Assembly: GCA_020002185.1 (NCBI GenBank)
Contig: CM034535.1
Location: forward strand, 71,903,768 to 71,967,767
DNA length: 64,000 nt
From: Paraescarpia echinospica
Taxonomy: Eukaryota; Annelida; Polychaeta; Sabellida; Siboglinidae
Direction of reading: 5' to 3'
Under the pieces are notes generated by a model, which did no database searches, was not told where the DNA came from, and saw nothing but the letters and a program-made list of their open reading frames with translations. Each line of letters begins with the position of its first letter. Within the stretch, counting starts at the first letter, position 1. The translations under genes and the position numbers were made by a program. This document shows, piece by piece, positions 1-10,433 of the stretch.

Positions 1-326
1 AAAATGGGTAAAAACACTCATCAAATAGTACTTCATACATGTTTTTCTGTTAACAGTTTACTTAAAACTAGCACTTAAGATTAAAATGGCAGAGGGAATG
101 TTTCTTTCTTTAAAAAAACTTGGTACATTCAAATGTCTCAGTGACAGAAGTTTTTGGAAAGCTGCGTTAAGAGGATCATTGGGGTAAGGTTGGCCTCGAT
201 ACTGAGCATTTTGAAAAGCTTCTTAAATGTAACAAGGATTCTGTTTAGTGGTGGATTTTCTCGATGAGTTCTTTACCGTAATGAAACAGACCCTGGTGTC
301 ATGGACAGTTGTTCTCTCTGTTGCAG

Positions 327-432
327 CCTGCGCCGGGGGCATTAACAAGCCAGGAACAACAACACAAGCAGGACGCCCAGACCGAGAGGATCCTGATGCT
401 GATGAGGAGGCAGCTCTCCATTCCACTGATGG
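327..432 (+). CDS. putative internal exon, unidentified protein
   Basis: Bounded by a good acceptor (a CT-rich tract ending TTGCAG) and a consensus donor (ATGG|GTGAGA). It is 106 nt long. Two frames are open. The one I prefer begins at phase 0 and reads as a Gln/Arg-rich, probably helical peptide containing EQQHKQDAQTERILMLMRR, ending at phase 1. The other frame gives a Pro/Asp-rich peptide (GINKPGTTTQAGRPDRED). I do not recognise either. No neighbouring exon can be joined with confidence; the next candidate lies 7 kb downstream. It could be a chance open segment between good splice-like sites. Confidence 0.35.
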
Positions 433-1429
433 GTGAGACGCAGGCCCTTAGCCAGAAATAAGTTTTTGGCAGTCTTGAATTAATTAAAAGTATGTGTTTT
501 AGCACATGAACAGCTTGTGTGGAAGCCATTCACGTAAATCACAGCCATTATTGGTCAGTTTAGTTTTCAATAACAAACCCTTGTCATTTGAGCCATGTGC
601 TAGTTTTTGAGACACTCATCCCATTCCTTTCAGTTTCTGTCTGCTGTTGTGACTTATGGAGCTCAGGTTTGCTTCTGCAGTGCCTGAAGTGTATATCAGC
701 AGCTGTCCTGATTGGTCAGCTAGTGTGAACATGCTCGTTAACATGCTGTCTTGTCAAAGAATCTCAGAACATCATTCACAGATTCACTTAGTACTCACCC
801 CATCTTTTCTGAGTTCACTTAAAATCATTTGAGCATTATATAGACTACAAAAACAGCCCATCGTCAGGATGGCGCTACATAGATATATATATGCACAATA
901 TGGTTCCCTGAAGTTTTAATACCTTACATTTTAGGACATAAAATTGTGATCAGTTTTTCAAAACACAATTTTATTTCTGCCATGACCAGGGCAAAAATAG
1001 GGGGAAAAGGTATTTCTGCCATACCCAGTGCAGAAACAGTTGATGCCCGGCAGAAATGGCAACAACCAGGGAATACATGCCATTAATTGGAAATTGCGAC
1101 TATTTTTATTAATATGTTGCCAGTATCTTTCTGTACCTGTCTTTGTGCAATCTAAGTAAAAGTACGAGTGCATTCACATGAGTACAAGTACATTTGTATA
1201 ACAACATATTTTTGTCTCTGTCTTGCAGTGCTTGCATTTCCCTAGTGATTCCCTGGTTTTAATACAGTGGATACGAGTATTGTGTTAGATGTATGCTTAC
1301 TATCTTGTAATATAAACAAGTCACTGATCTAGTGTAACCAGACATAATCCTTCGGGACAAAATCCCACCACTTGCATTCGTTTGTGAGTATTTTTGTGTG
1401 TCATTTGGCTTGTTTACATTTATTACCAG
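433..1429. other. non-coding, AT-rich, no gene seen
   Basis: No convincing reading frame or splice-bounded segment was found. Part of it (about 964-1170) is a dispersed repeat described separately. Confidence 0.5.
964..1170. repeat. dispersed repeat with TTTCTGCC motifs
   Basis: Contains the motif TATTTCTGCCAT twice, then CCGGCAGAAAT, ATACATGCCATT and TTTCTGTACCTGTCT. Diverged relatives with the same order of motifs occur at about 6990-7040 (first part) and 46945-47075 (second part), so this is an old interspersed element. No coding potential was seen. The alternating TTTCTGCC and GGCAGAAA suggest an inverted-repeat, MITE-like element. Confidence 0.45.
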
Positions 1430-1840
1430 GCTAGAAGTTGGCTGGCAATTCAAACTAATTATCACCTGGTCATCTTGTGGTCAGTGGAAAGCCTGGTTTT
1501 GAAGTATCTGGCCACTGTATCCAACTTACTAGGCTAGCTGCTAGAGCTTGCTATTGTTTCAGTGGTTGGGTGTAAGAAGGTTTTTGATTGATTGATTTAC
1601 AATATTATTATATTAACCTGACAACACTTGGACTGCAGCATTCCTTTGTTCAGTATTTCACTTACCTCTGCACTCTCAGTCTCTGTGTACCCCTCTTTTA
1701 TTACCAGGCTAGAAGTTGGCTGGCAAGTCAAACTAATTATCACCTGGTTATCTTGTGGTCAGTTGAAAGCCTGGTTTTGAAGCATCTGGCCACTGTATCC
1801 AACTAACTAGGCTAGCTGCTAGAGCTTGCTATTGTTTCAA
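1430..1840. repeat. direct duplication of about 135 bp, spacing 268 bp
   Basis: The block starting TTATTACCAGGCTAGAAG and ending GCTTGCTATTGTTTCA occurs at 1430-1562 and again at 1698-1840 with a few substitutions. The copies are separated by a LINE-tail-like fragment (1570-1602) and unique sequence. The second copy directly abuts the tail of a minus-strand LINE. Confidence 0.8.
1570..1602 (-). mobile_element. isolated LINE 3' tail fragment
   Basis: The sequence GTGTAAGAAGG followed by TTTTTGATTGATTGATTTAC is the same as the 3' terminus of the larger minus-strand LINE at 2964-2996. The GATT tetramer repeat is typical of CR1/L2-type tails. No LINE body is attached here, so this is either a very 5'-truncated insertion or the old target of one. 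Confidence 0.5.
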
Positions 1841-1841
1841 T

Positions 1842-2905
1842 AAATAAATAAATAAATATACTTATATAGCGCCAACTCTAGTTAGAAACTATTAAAGGCG
1901 CTTTACATGTTAAATAGTAATAAATCCAAAAAGTTATTAATGAAATAAAAAAAATGATATTAAAAACAAATATCTTTAAATATTAGTATTATCATGTTAT
2001 GTAAACAAAAGATAATTGATAAAAGCTTAATGCCAAGTCTAAAAGTCACAATTGCAGTTAAAATATTAATTAAAAGAGAGTGTTTAAAAGTGCTCTTAAA
2101 AGTGTCAGTGTTCATTACATGCATTGAAAACAAGTAGATCACTCCGCAGATCCGGGACTGCTGCGGCTGCTGGAGTTAAAATATCGATTAAAATAGAGTG
2201 TTTTTAATGCGCTTTTAAAAGCTGCTTCATTGTTTAGTTCACGCATTGATGTGGGTAAATCGTTCCAGAGGTCCGGAGCTGCTGCCATAAAACTCGCGTC
2301 TCCGACTTTGCATCTTGTTCGCGGTCTCGCAAGTTGACGATTTCCGGTTGACCGAAGGGACCTGGTGGGCACGTAGAGGCAGACAAACTCGCTCAGGTAC
2401 ACGGGCCCACACTTGTTGACAGCTCTGTGCACGAATACCAGGACCTTGAAACGAACGCGTTCTCGTACCGGCAGCCAATGTAGGTCTTGGAGCACTGGCG
2501 TTATGCTTGCGTATTTGGGCACTCGCACGATCATTCTGGCTGCAGAGTTTTGGACACGCTGTAACCGTACAAAGTTCTTGTCCATGGTGCCGTACAGGAG
2601 GGAGTTGCAGTAGTCGAGCCTTGATGTCACTAATGCGTTGACTACTCTCTCCCTCGTCTGTCTTGGCAGGAACTTGTTGATTTGGCTGATGTGATGTAGG
2701 TGGAAATAGCAGGACCGGATAATCGCTGATGTGTTGGCAGTCATGTCCATATGACAGTCTAAGGCGGCACCAAGGTCTTTAATCTGATGCACAGCTCGGA
2801 TGAGAGAACCACCAACATTGATGCTGAGATCATTTACTAACTTCTTTGCAGAAACTGGGACAATCGGAAGGAACTCGGTTTCAATGGTTGGGTGAGCTGA
2901 CCGTC
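1842..2905 (-). mobile_element. CR1/L2-like LINE, 5'-truncated copy
   Basis: Read on the minus strand, the element begins inside the reverse transcriptase and ends with a 3' UTR carrying GCGCTATATAAG and an ATTT-type tetramer tail (AATAAATAAATA on the plus strand near 1843). The short tandem-repeat tail instead of poly(A) is characteristic of the CR1/L2/Jockey-related group. The pair GCGC / AGCGCTTTACAT in its 3' UTR recurs in diverged form near 49163. Confidence 0.8.
2139..2905 (-). pseudogene. LINE reverse transcriptase C-terminal fragment
   Basis: An open frame of about 255 codons has no true start. It opens just after an in-frame stop near 2906 and ends at the TAA-side terminus near 2139. 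Diagnostic segments of the thumb/C-terminal part of CR1/L2-type RT are visible: LGAALDCHMDM, SRLDYCNSLLYG, LQRVQNSAARMI and LHWLPVRERVRFK, then a W-x-x-LP segment (DLWNDLPTSMR). The catalytic palm (FADD box) lies upstream and is missing, so the copy is dead. The long undamaged frame implies a fairly recent insertion. Confidence 0.88.
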
Positions 2906-3229
2906 AAGCTGTCTGTGTTTTAATAACTTGTTGGGGCTGTCACCACAATATGACACAGTATTGGTGTAAGAAGGTTTTTGATTGATTGATTTACAATTTT
3001 ATTTTTACTCAGTGACATACTTAGTTTTCACTATTTTCGATGGCCGAGCCATTCATACACCATTTACATCAATCATACAACACATGTTGATATATGTACA
3101 AAGGATACAGGTTAAAAGAGATTAAAATAAATAAGTAATAATAATAAATAGAATGCATCAAATAAAAAATAAATGAAGTATATAAAGTAGTCATAACATA
3201 CAAGAAACAGATAAAAACAAAGTACATTT

Positions 3230-4579
3230 AAAATGGTGGTGTAACACTTAAATATTTGTGTAGGGTGTTTTTGAAGGATGGAACAGAATGGATGTTTTGA
3301 ATTTCAATTGGTAGTTTTTTCCATAATTTCAAACCGGATACATTGAAACTGTGTTGGTAGTAGACAGTTTTGGCTTTTGGGTTGTTTCAGCTGAGAGGCA
3401 ATTCTGGTATTGTATGAATGACTATTTGATGTAAACATATCACACAAATATTGTGGTGCTAGACCATTTACACACTTGTACATAAGAACACATTTATTAA
3501 AATCCCTTCTTTGCTATAGTGATAACCAGCCTAGTGTTTTAAACATAGTATTTCTATTTTGCCTAGGACTAGACCCAGATATGAGTCTAGCAGCTCTGGT
3601 ATGTAGTTTCTGTAATTTAGTTTTGGTTGATACTGAGGCTGAATCATAGATTACATCTCCATAATCAAAGTGTGGTTAAACTATTGCTTTATATAATTGC
3701 CTGAGAATGTCGATTGATACTAATTTATGAAGAGATCTTAGGATTCCTATTTTGGGTGAAATTTTAGGAATCATGCTGTTAATGTGGTCGTCCCATTTTA
3801 GGTTTGAGTCGATATACTTACCAAGGTACTTGGCTACCGATACATGTTTAAGTGCATTTGATATGAATTCTAACATCAGCCATCTTGGAAATGGACTGAT
3901 GAGTGCCAGTTAGTATAAATTGACATTTCTGTACATTAATACTAAGTTTGTTAATATCAAAATACTGTTTGACTTTGCATAGATCACTGTTGATATTGGA
4001 TTCTAATTGAGCCGAACACACTGGTTTTTCAGCTGAATCAATTTCAGTGATGTCTGCAAACATGTTTATGTTGCAAGATTCGGTGACTGTAGGCAGATCA
4101 TTTAGTATAGCAGAAACAACCAAGGGGCCCAAGATTGACCCTTGGGACACCCCAATTTTCACAGGCAGAGGATCAGACAGATGGCCATCCACCAAAACTG
4201 ACTGTGATCTACCAGTGAGGTAACTCGAGAACCACTTATGTTCAATGTGTGTAACCCCAAATCCTTTAAGATTGACCCACAGAATATAACTGTCCACTGT
4301 ATCAAAGGCCTTCCGGAGATCAATGAACACTACTCCTGTTACAAGTCCTTTATCAATGTTTTTTAACCATCGATTTGTAACATTTAGCAGTGACGTTACA
4401 GTGGAGTGCAATCTTCTGAAACCTGATTGGGCATTCGTGAGAAGTTTATGCTCTTCCAAATAATCTGTAAAAGAACTATGAACAAAACGTTCAAGTAGTT
4501 TAGACAAAATGTGTAGAATTGAGATCGGTCTGTAGTTGTTAGTTTCCATTGATGGACCTGATTTGTAAAGTGGTAGCAC
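3230..4579 (-). pseudogene. LINE reverse transcriptase, frameshifted
   Basis: The main open segment (4579-3848, 243 codons) holds RT palm motifs: NNYRPISIL near residue 15, motif A FIDLRKAFDTVD at about 85-96, motif B GVSQGSILGPL at about 143-153, and motif C FADIT at 174-178. Motif C normally carries two aspartates (FADD); the second is Ile here, so the catalytic site is lost. A frameshift near 3860 moves the thumb (AKYLGKYIDSNLKWDDHI) to another frame. The C-terminal part continues down to about 3230 through further stops: HFDYGDVIYDSA, LQKLQTRAARLI, LKLWKKLPIEIQ and a terminal SVTPPF. Confidence 0.88.
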
Positions 4580-5229
4580 CTTTGCCCATTTCCATTCTGT
4601 AATAAACTTGCCAGATGTCAGAGAGAGATTTAGAATGTAAGTGAGTGGTTGTGATATGACTGGTGCTGCTACACGTAGTACCCTCCGGGTAGTCTGCCAG
4701 GCAGTCTGTCCAGAACAACAGTTTTATTTCCAGGCATATTCCTTGGTTGTTGTTCAATAAAATCAGGTGTGACAGTAGGGAAAGTAAAAGCAGGTATTTC
4801 GGGTGATTTAGGTGGAGTGAATGAAGCAGCTGGTGAAAGCCTACTTGTCAATTCTTGACCAATGGATGTAAAATACTTGTTGAATGCATTGGCCTTACAT
4901 TTTGGATCAGTAATTTTTTTTGACATTCAACAAGTACACCTTTGGGGCTGGACTTGGATTTTCCTGGCAGGAGTTCTTTTAGGCATTTCCACATTAATTT
5001 TGGTTTCTTCTTATTTTCCAGTATTAGACCAGTGTAGTAGTCCTGCTTTGCCCTCTTGAGAGAATTCGAAACGACATTCCTGAAGTGCCTATACATTTGC
5101 CAAAATATTTCTAATCCTTTAAAATGTGCTATTTTTCAAAATGATGTTTCATTTTAATATCATCTTTAATTTCTCATTTCCACTGTTCTATGAATCTGTG
5201 TAGGTGCATGGGACTCATAAGAGGTGATG

Positions 5230-5864
5230 CACTAGACAATATAGTGGTTTGCAATTCCACTAGATATGACCTCATGCTTCACTATCATATCAGGCTCAGT
5301 AGTTATAATCACATCGAACAAGGTACAACTTGTGGATGTTACTCTGGTGGGTTTGTTAACAAGCTGAGTTAACTGATGTGACATACATATTTGTACAAAG
5401 TTCTTAGTGTGATTTTCTAATGGTTGTAATAAATCACAGTTAAGATCACCATTGATGATGAACACCAGCTTAGTATATAACTAAAGTTATCAAGTAATAA
5501 TCTTGTTTGTTTTTTAATGTCACTATTCCACAAATGGCTTCCAGATCTTGTGGTATCAAATCTGATTTTTCTTGAAAGTTTATGTTGTCTCTAATATAAA
5601 AAGCACAGCCTCCTCCTGGCTTTTTACTCACTTTCTTCCTATCAGCTCAGAATAATTCATATCCACCAATGTCAAACTTGCTAGTGGGCATATCATTTGT
5701 GAGTTTTGTTTCAATAATGCCAATAATGTCGAAAGGCTTTCGTTGAAAAAGTTGTCTATTTCATCTATCCGTCCCTCGACATCAATACCGTTTACATTAA
5801 TATGAGCAAAAGATAGACCAGCAACAGTGGGAGGGTCTAGTATTTTTTGTATATCTCCACCCAT
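5230..5864 (-). pseudogene. LINE AP-type endonuclease, broken
   Basis: The N-terminal portion reads LSFAHINVNGIDVEGRIDEI, the usual start of an AP endonuclease-like domain. A second frame near 5620-5700 holds the ETKLTNDM-type segment. The C-terminal part (5465-5232) contains the GDLN box (INGDLNCDLLQPL), then LTQLVNKPTRVTSTS and LFDVIITTEPDM. The SDH box expected near the end appears as ANHY, so catalysis is lost. At least two frameshifts separate the pieces. Confidence 0.8.
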
Positions 5865-5942
5865 GTCAATATTTGAGAATCTATCGCCGCCACTAAATAC
5901 ATCACATTCAATGTTATTTATGTCATTGTTGTCATTTTCCTC

Positions 5943-6200
5943 CTATTCACACATTGGACACATAAAAAGGATATCATACGTTTCAAATGCACAAAGTTCC
6001 TGTTGGTTAACATTGACACAGCCGGGGTGCAGCCAAACATCACAAGTGTCACATTGTAGACCATGTTGTGAGTCCACTGTCTTGCTGCAAACATGGCAAC
6101 CATTCTCTGTGGGCCCCGGGTTTAGCTGAATGTCTCCTGCTTTTAATATCTTATAGTCCAGGTAGGATGTGTGAGATGTTTGCTCTAGGAGTGGGTTAAG
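5943..6200 (-). pseudogene. LINE N-terminal 2A-like peptide plus PHD-type zinc finger
   Basis: One open frame reads AGDIQLNPGPT followed eight residues later by a C4-H-C3 finger: CHVC, then CDTC, WLHPGC and a final CPMC. Spacing fits a PHD finger such as occurs in ORF1 or the N-terminus of CR1-like LINEs. DIQLNPGP (6111-6137) is close to the ribosome-skipping 2A consensus D(V/I)ExNPGP with Glu replaced by Gln. Known family members with this change may be less active or inactive; activity is not inferable here. The frame extends upstream to 6323. Confidence 0.75.
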
Positions 6201-6322
6201 GATTGCTGTTTCACCCCAAATTACTCCAGTGGCATCATTCATCGGTGCGACGGTGTTTGTTGCTGGGGTGACTGGACCATGGCTTAGCTCAATGCCCCCC
6301 ATAAGCAACAGCGATGCCAGCA

Positions 6323-6480
6323 TCAGGCCGACGTGAAGAGCTGCATGGCCCTATCCACCCGACGATCTATTTCGCGTGGTTCGCATTCGCAAAGCTCTGC
6401 CAGAGCGGCCATTTCATCGCTGTAGCGCACCCGCATGGAAAGAGCCAATATGGACTCTCCAGGTTTCTGTGGAGATACCA
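6323..6480 (-). pseudogene. possible LTR-retrotransposon gag fragment
   Basis: The open frame contains SPQKPGESILALSMRVR followed by a Glu/Arg-rich helix (EPREIDRRVDRAMQLF). The pattern QKPGES...RVR resembles the 'RPGESxxxFxxRLR' stretch of gypsy-type gag proteins. It stands alone, with no protease, RT or LTR nearby on this strand, and it adjoins the LINE 5' end. The similarity is short, so the call is weak. Confidence 0.3.
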
Positions 6481-7116
6481 TTATAGGTGAGCGATTCGAG
6501 CATGACCATTTTGATTGGCGATTTCTGACCATTGCTGCCAGTTCTATATACACACTGACACAGCAGTATTTATTGCTAGTTTCACACGGACATGGGCTTT
6601 GGTGTTGACGACAGCAACAATTTTTTATCAGATTTTGCATCCAGCATGCAAGTGAATTTTAAGGATTGTAATGTTTACGCTTGACCGCGCACAGGTTGTG
6701 TCAATTTGTGCTGGGCAATGAAGATGCAATTAAGTACGCATGTCAGTTGGCATTGACATCTCCGGTCATGCATGACATGTAGGTAAGGACCTGACTATAG
6801 TTCACGCATGGCTGAATCACAGCTTGTTTCACACAGGTGCACCCTGATATTAAAACTGATTAAATCATAAAAACGTCACTTCTACTTACTAAAATCACAA
6901 AGTCCGATAGAATCGCATACAATATGGTTCAGAGGAAGCAGGAATGTTGATATTGATAACAAAATAAATGTGTATAAAACTTGGAGTATTTTGGGAGTTT
7001 CTGCCGTAAGGACAGAAACTAGGGGAGAAAGATATTTCTGTCGCATGAAGAATTTAGATAAAAGAAACAGATAGGAGCAGAGATTAATTTCTGAAAGTTT
7101 GGCACATTAACACACA
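6481..7116. other. non-coding, no gene seen
   Basis: No splice-bounded frame was recognised. Around 6990-7040 lies a fragment of the dispersed TTTCTGCC repeat also seen at 964-1170. Confidence 0.45.
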
Positions 7117-7474
7117 CACGCGCACACACACGTGCACACACACTCACACACGCGCACACACACTCACACACACACCCACACTCACTCACACATACACACT
7201 CACACACACACTCACACTGACACACTCACACGCACACAGTCAGACACACACACACTCACACACATACTCACACACACACTCACACACACACACTCACACA
7301 CACACTCACACACTCACACATATACACTCATACACACTCAAACACACACACTCACACACACACCCACACTCACACACACTCACACACACATTCACATACA
7401 CACACACACCCTCACATACACACACACTCACACACACACACACACTCACACACACACACACACACACACACACT
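7117..7474. repeat. CA-type microsatellite with interspersed CACTCACA
   Basis: About 360 bp of CA dinucleotides broken at intervals by TCA, giving CACACTCACACACA-like higher periodicity. Long open frames in it (Thr-His on one strand, Cys-Val on the other) are compositional artefacts. Confidence 0.97.
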
Positions 7475-7541
7475 AGCTTGATTATGATGGGATTGGTGCC
7501 AGATTCCTCTTTGACTGTTTCCATGTCTTTGTGTGCATCAG

Positions 7542-7660
7542 ACATGAAGGAGTAGAGCCCCATGTGAAGGAGGCGAATGAGAAGGCACTGAGGAGTCTGA
7601 AGGAACTGAAGTCTTATGAGGACGCACTGGTAACTCAACAAGTTTACACTTTAGACATAC
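7542..7660 (+). CDS. putative internal exon, unidentified helical protein
   Basis: A strong acceptor (a pyrimidine-rich run ending GTGTGCATCAG) is followed by an open frame with a charged, helical look: [19 protein letters not shown], then [20 protein letters not shown]. Two donors are possible: GTAACT after codon L at 7630 (phase 0) and GTATGT at 7661 (phase 1). With the second, the exon ends at phase 1 and would join in frame to the phase-1 acceptor of the downstream repeated 102-bp exon, but such agreement has a one-in-three chance. The peptide resembles HEAT/armadillo-like helices; I cannot assign a family. It lies immediately upstream of the higher-order repeat. Confidence 0.45.
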
Positions 7661-7671
7661 GTATGTGACCT

Positions 7672-7864
7672 GCCACAGCGGAGTGGGTATTAAATCACAA
7701 AATTGTGAAAGTGAGTTTTATACCTTTTTGGATCCCACAGATCGTGTGCCTTAAAACGATACCTCAATTGTTGTAATATCTTCTGTAGTTTTTGATTTAT
7801 CACCAAAATTGAAGAAAACTTAAAATGTGATGTTATGAGAAACAAGGTCCTACTGACTCATACT
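7672..7864 (+). repeat. diverged leading AT-rich block of the higher-order repeat
   Basis: This block, running from CCTGCCACAG to GAGAAACAAGG, is homologous to the AT-rich block that precedes every minisatellite array downstream. It is more diverged than any internal copy (for example GAGTGGGTATTAAATCAC is absent elsewhere), so it marks the edge of the amplified region. Confidence 0.8.
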
Positions 7865-10331
7865 GATTGTGGCTGTTGGTGTGTGTCGGTACCACTTCGT
7901 GATTGTGGCTGTTGTTGCATGCATGTACCACTTGGTGATTGCGGCTGTTGTTCCATGCAGGTACCACTTGGTGATTGTAGCTATTGTTGCATGTAGGTAC
8001 CACATGGTAATTGCGGCTGTAGTTGCATGCAGGTACCATTTGGTGATTGCGGCTGTTGTTGCATGCAGGTACCACTTGGTGATTGTCGCTGTTGTTGCAT
8101 GTAGGTACCACATGGTGATTGCGGCTGTTGTTGCATGCAGGTACCACTTGGTGATTGTGGCTGTTGTTGCATGTAGGTACCACTTGGTGATTGTGACTGT
8201 TGTTGCATGTAGGTACCACTTGGTGATTGTGGCTGTTGTTGCATGAAGGTACCACTTGGTAATTGTGGCTATTGTTGCATGTCGGTACCACTTGGTGATT
8301 GTGGCTGTTGTTGCATGTAGGTACCACTTGGTGATTGTGGCTGTTGTTGCATGAAGGTACCACTTGGTAATTGTGGCTATTGTTGCATGTCGGTACCACT
8401 TGCTGACTGTGGCTGTTGTTGCATGTAGGGATCACTTGGTGATTGTGGCTGTTGTTGCATGTAGGGCCACTTGTTGATTGTGGCTGTTGTTGCATGTAGG
8501 TACCACTTGGTGATTGTGGCTGTTGTTGTGTGTAGGTACCACTTGGTGATTGTGGCTGTTGTTGCATGTAGGTACCACTTGGTGATTGTGGCTGGTGTTG
8601 CATGTACGTACCACTTGGTGATTGTGAGTGTTGTTGCGTGTAGGTACCACTTGGTGATTGTGACTGTTGTTGCGTGTAGGGACCACTTGGTGATTGTTGC
8701 TGTTGTTGCGTGTAGGTACCACTTGGTGATTGTGACTGTTGTTGCGTGTAGGGACCACTTGGTGATTGTTGCTGTTGTTGCGTGTAGGTACCACTTGGTG
8801 ATTGTGGCTGTTGTTGCATGTAGGTACCACTTGGTGCTTGTGGCTGTTGTTGCATATAGGTACCACTTGGTGATTGTGGCTGTTGTTGCATGTAGGTACC
8901 ACTTGGTGATTGTGACTGTTGTTGCATGTAGGTACCACTTGGTGATTGTGGCTGTTGTTGCATGTAGGAACCACTTGGTGGTTGTGGCTGTTGTTGCATG
9001 TAGATACCACATGGTGATTGCGGCTGTTGTTGCATGCATGTACCACTTGGTGATTGCGGCTGTTGTTGCATGCAGGTACCACTTGGTGATTGTCGCTGTT
9101 GTTGCGTGTAGGTACCACATGGTGATTGCGGCTGTTGTTGCATGCAGGTACCACTTGGTGATTGTGGCTGTTGTTACATGTTGGGACCACTTGGTGATTG
9201 TGGCTGTTGTTGCGTGTGCGGACCACTTGGTGATTGTGGCTGTTGTTGTGTGTACGGACCACTTGGTGATTGTGGCTGTTGTTGCATGTAGGTACCACTT
9301 GGTGATTGTGTCTGTTGTTGCGTATAGGTAACACTTGGTGATTGTGGCTGTTGTTGCGTGTAGGTACCACTTGGTGATTGTGGCTATTGTTGCATGTAGG
9401 TACCACTTGGTGATTGTGGCTATTGTTGCATGTAGGTACCACTTGGTGATTGTGGCTGTTGTTGCATGTTGGTACCACTTGGTGATTGTGGCTATTGTTG
9501 CATGTAGGTACCACTTGGTGATTGTGGCTGTTGTTGCATGTAGGTACCACTTGATGATTGCGGCTGTTGTTGCGCATAGGTACCACTTGGTGACTGTGGC
9601 TGTTGTTTTGTGTAGGTACAACTTGGTGATTGTGGCTGTTGTTGCATGTCGGTACAACTTGGTGATTGTGTCTGTTGTTGCATAAAGGTACCACTTGGTG
9701 ATTGTGGCTGTTGTTGTATGTAGGTACCACTTGGTGATTGTGGCTCTTGTTGTGTGTCGGTACAACTTGGTGATTGTGGCTGTTGTTGCATGTCGGTACA
9801 ACTTGGTGTTTGTGTCTGTTGTTGCGTAAAGGTACCACTTGATGATTGTGGCTGTTGTTGTATGTAGGTACCACTTGGTGATTGTGGCTGTTGTTGCATG
9901 TAGGTACCACTTGGTGATTGTGGCTGTTGTTGCGTGTAGGTACCACTTGGTGATTGCGGCTGTTGTTGCATGTAGGTACCACTTGGTGATTGCGGCTGTT
10001 GTTGCGCATAGGTACCACTTGGTGATTGTGGCTGTTGTTTTGTGTAGGTACCACTTGGTGATTGTGGCTCTTGTTGTATGTAGGTACCACTTAGTGATTG
10101 TGGCTTTTGTTGCCTTTAGGTACCACTTGGTGATTGTGACTGTTGTTGTGTGTATGGACCACTTGGTGATTGTTGCTGTTGTTGCGTGTAAGTACCACTT
10201 GGTGATTGTCGCTGTTGTTGCATGTAGGTACCACTTGGTGATTGTCGCTGTTGTTGCATGTAGGTACCATTTGGTGATTGTGGCTGTTGTTGCATGTACG
10301 GACCACTTGGTGATTGTGGCTGTTGTTGTAG
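7865..10331 (+). repeat. 36-bp minisatellite array 1 (about 68 units)
   Basis: The unit begins GTACCACTTGGTGATT and ends GGCTGTTGTTGCATGTAG, with an overlap of a few bases in how I divide it. The period is 36 bp. Each standard unit has a GGTACC site. This is the longest array and the likely source region. Variable positions are mostly CG/CA/TG triplets (TTGCGTG, TTGCATG, TTGTGTG), the signature of methylated-CpG decay. A one-base loss near 8467 is among the few indels. All three minus-strand frames and one plus frame are largely open because 36 is divisible by three; I do not treat these as genes. Confidence 0.97.
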
Positions 10332-10433
10332 GGACGGTGATCCTGAAGAGCACGGAGACAGTGAAGTCAGGGATGTGGATGACCATCGTAGCAGAACGCA
10401 GTCAGCAGGACATCTCACTGTGCATCATTGGCG
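10332..10433 (+). CDS. repeated 102-bp exon, copy 1 (laminin-G-like segment)
   Basis: The segment sits between TTGTTGTAG and a consensus donor GCG|GTGAGA. It is 102 nt, phase 1 at both ends, so skipping or adding copies keeps the frame. The peptide reads ILKSTETV, then KSGMWMTIVAERSQQDIS, then LCIIGG. The pattern S-x-x-x-V-x-x-G-x-W-x-T-I-x-x-E-R-S...SL-x-I-x-G matches the central strands of a laminin G domain (usual form: V-x-D-G-x-W-H-x-V...R...L-x-V-D-G). The Trp is kept; the usual His is Met. Copy 1 has Val in place of Ala near the start. Laminin-G end exons lie downstream at 42-43 kb, which supports the family call. Whether it is translated is unknown. Confidence 0.6.

Larger units (their letters stand above)
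2964..6323 (-). mobile_element. near-full-length CR1-like LINE with PHD finger, 2A-like peptide, EN and RT
   Basis: On the minus strand the order is 2A-like peptide and PHD finger (about 6200-5943), AP-type endonuclease (about 5864-5230), linker (about 5100-4670), reverse transcriptase (about 4579-3230), then 3' UTR ending in a GATT-repeat tail at 2964-2996. Several frameshifts and stops interrupt it. The arrangement matches CR1-group LINEs of marine invertebrates, some of which carry N-terminal 2A-like sequences. Confidence 0.85.

Noticed and set aside
7132..7476. Thr-His and Cys-Val rich open frames
   Set aside because: Pure CA microsatellite composition.
7833..10386. Long minus-strand Gln/Pro/Ser-rich frames (MQQQPQSPSGTY repeats, up to 669 codons), resembling adhesive or prion-like proteins
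   Set aside because: All three minus frames are open at once because the unit is 36 bp and its complement lacks stop triplets. There is no unique start, no unique flanking coding sequence, and indels switch frames freely.
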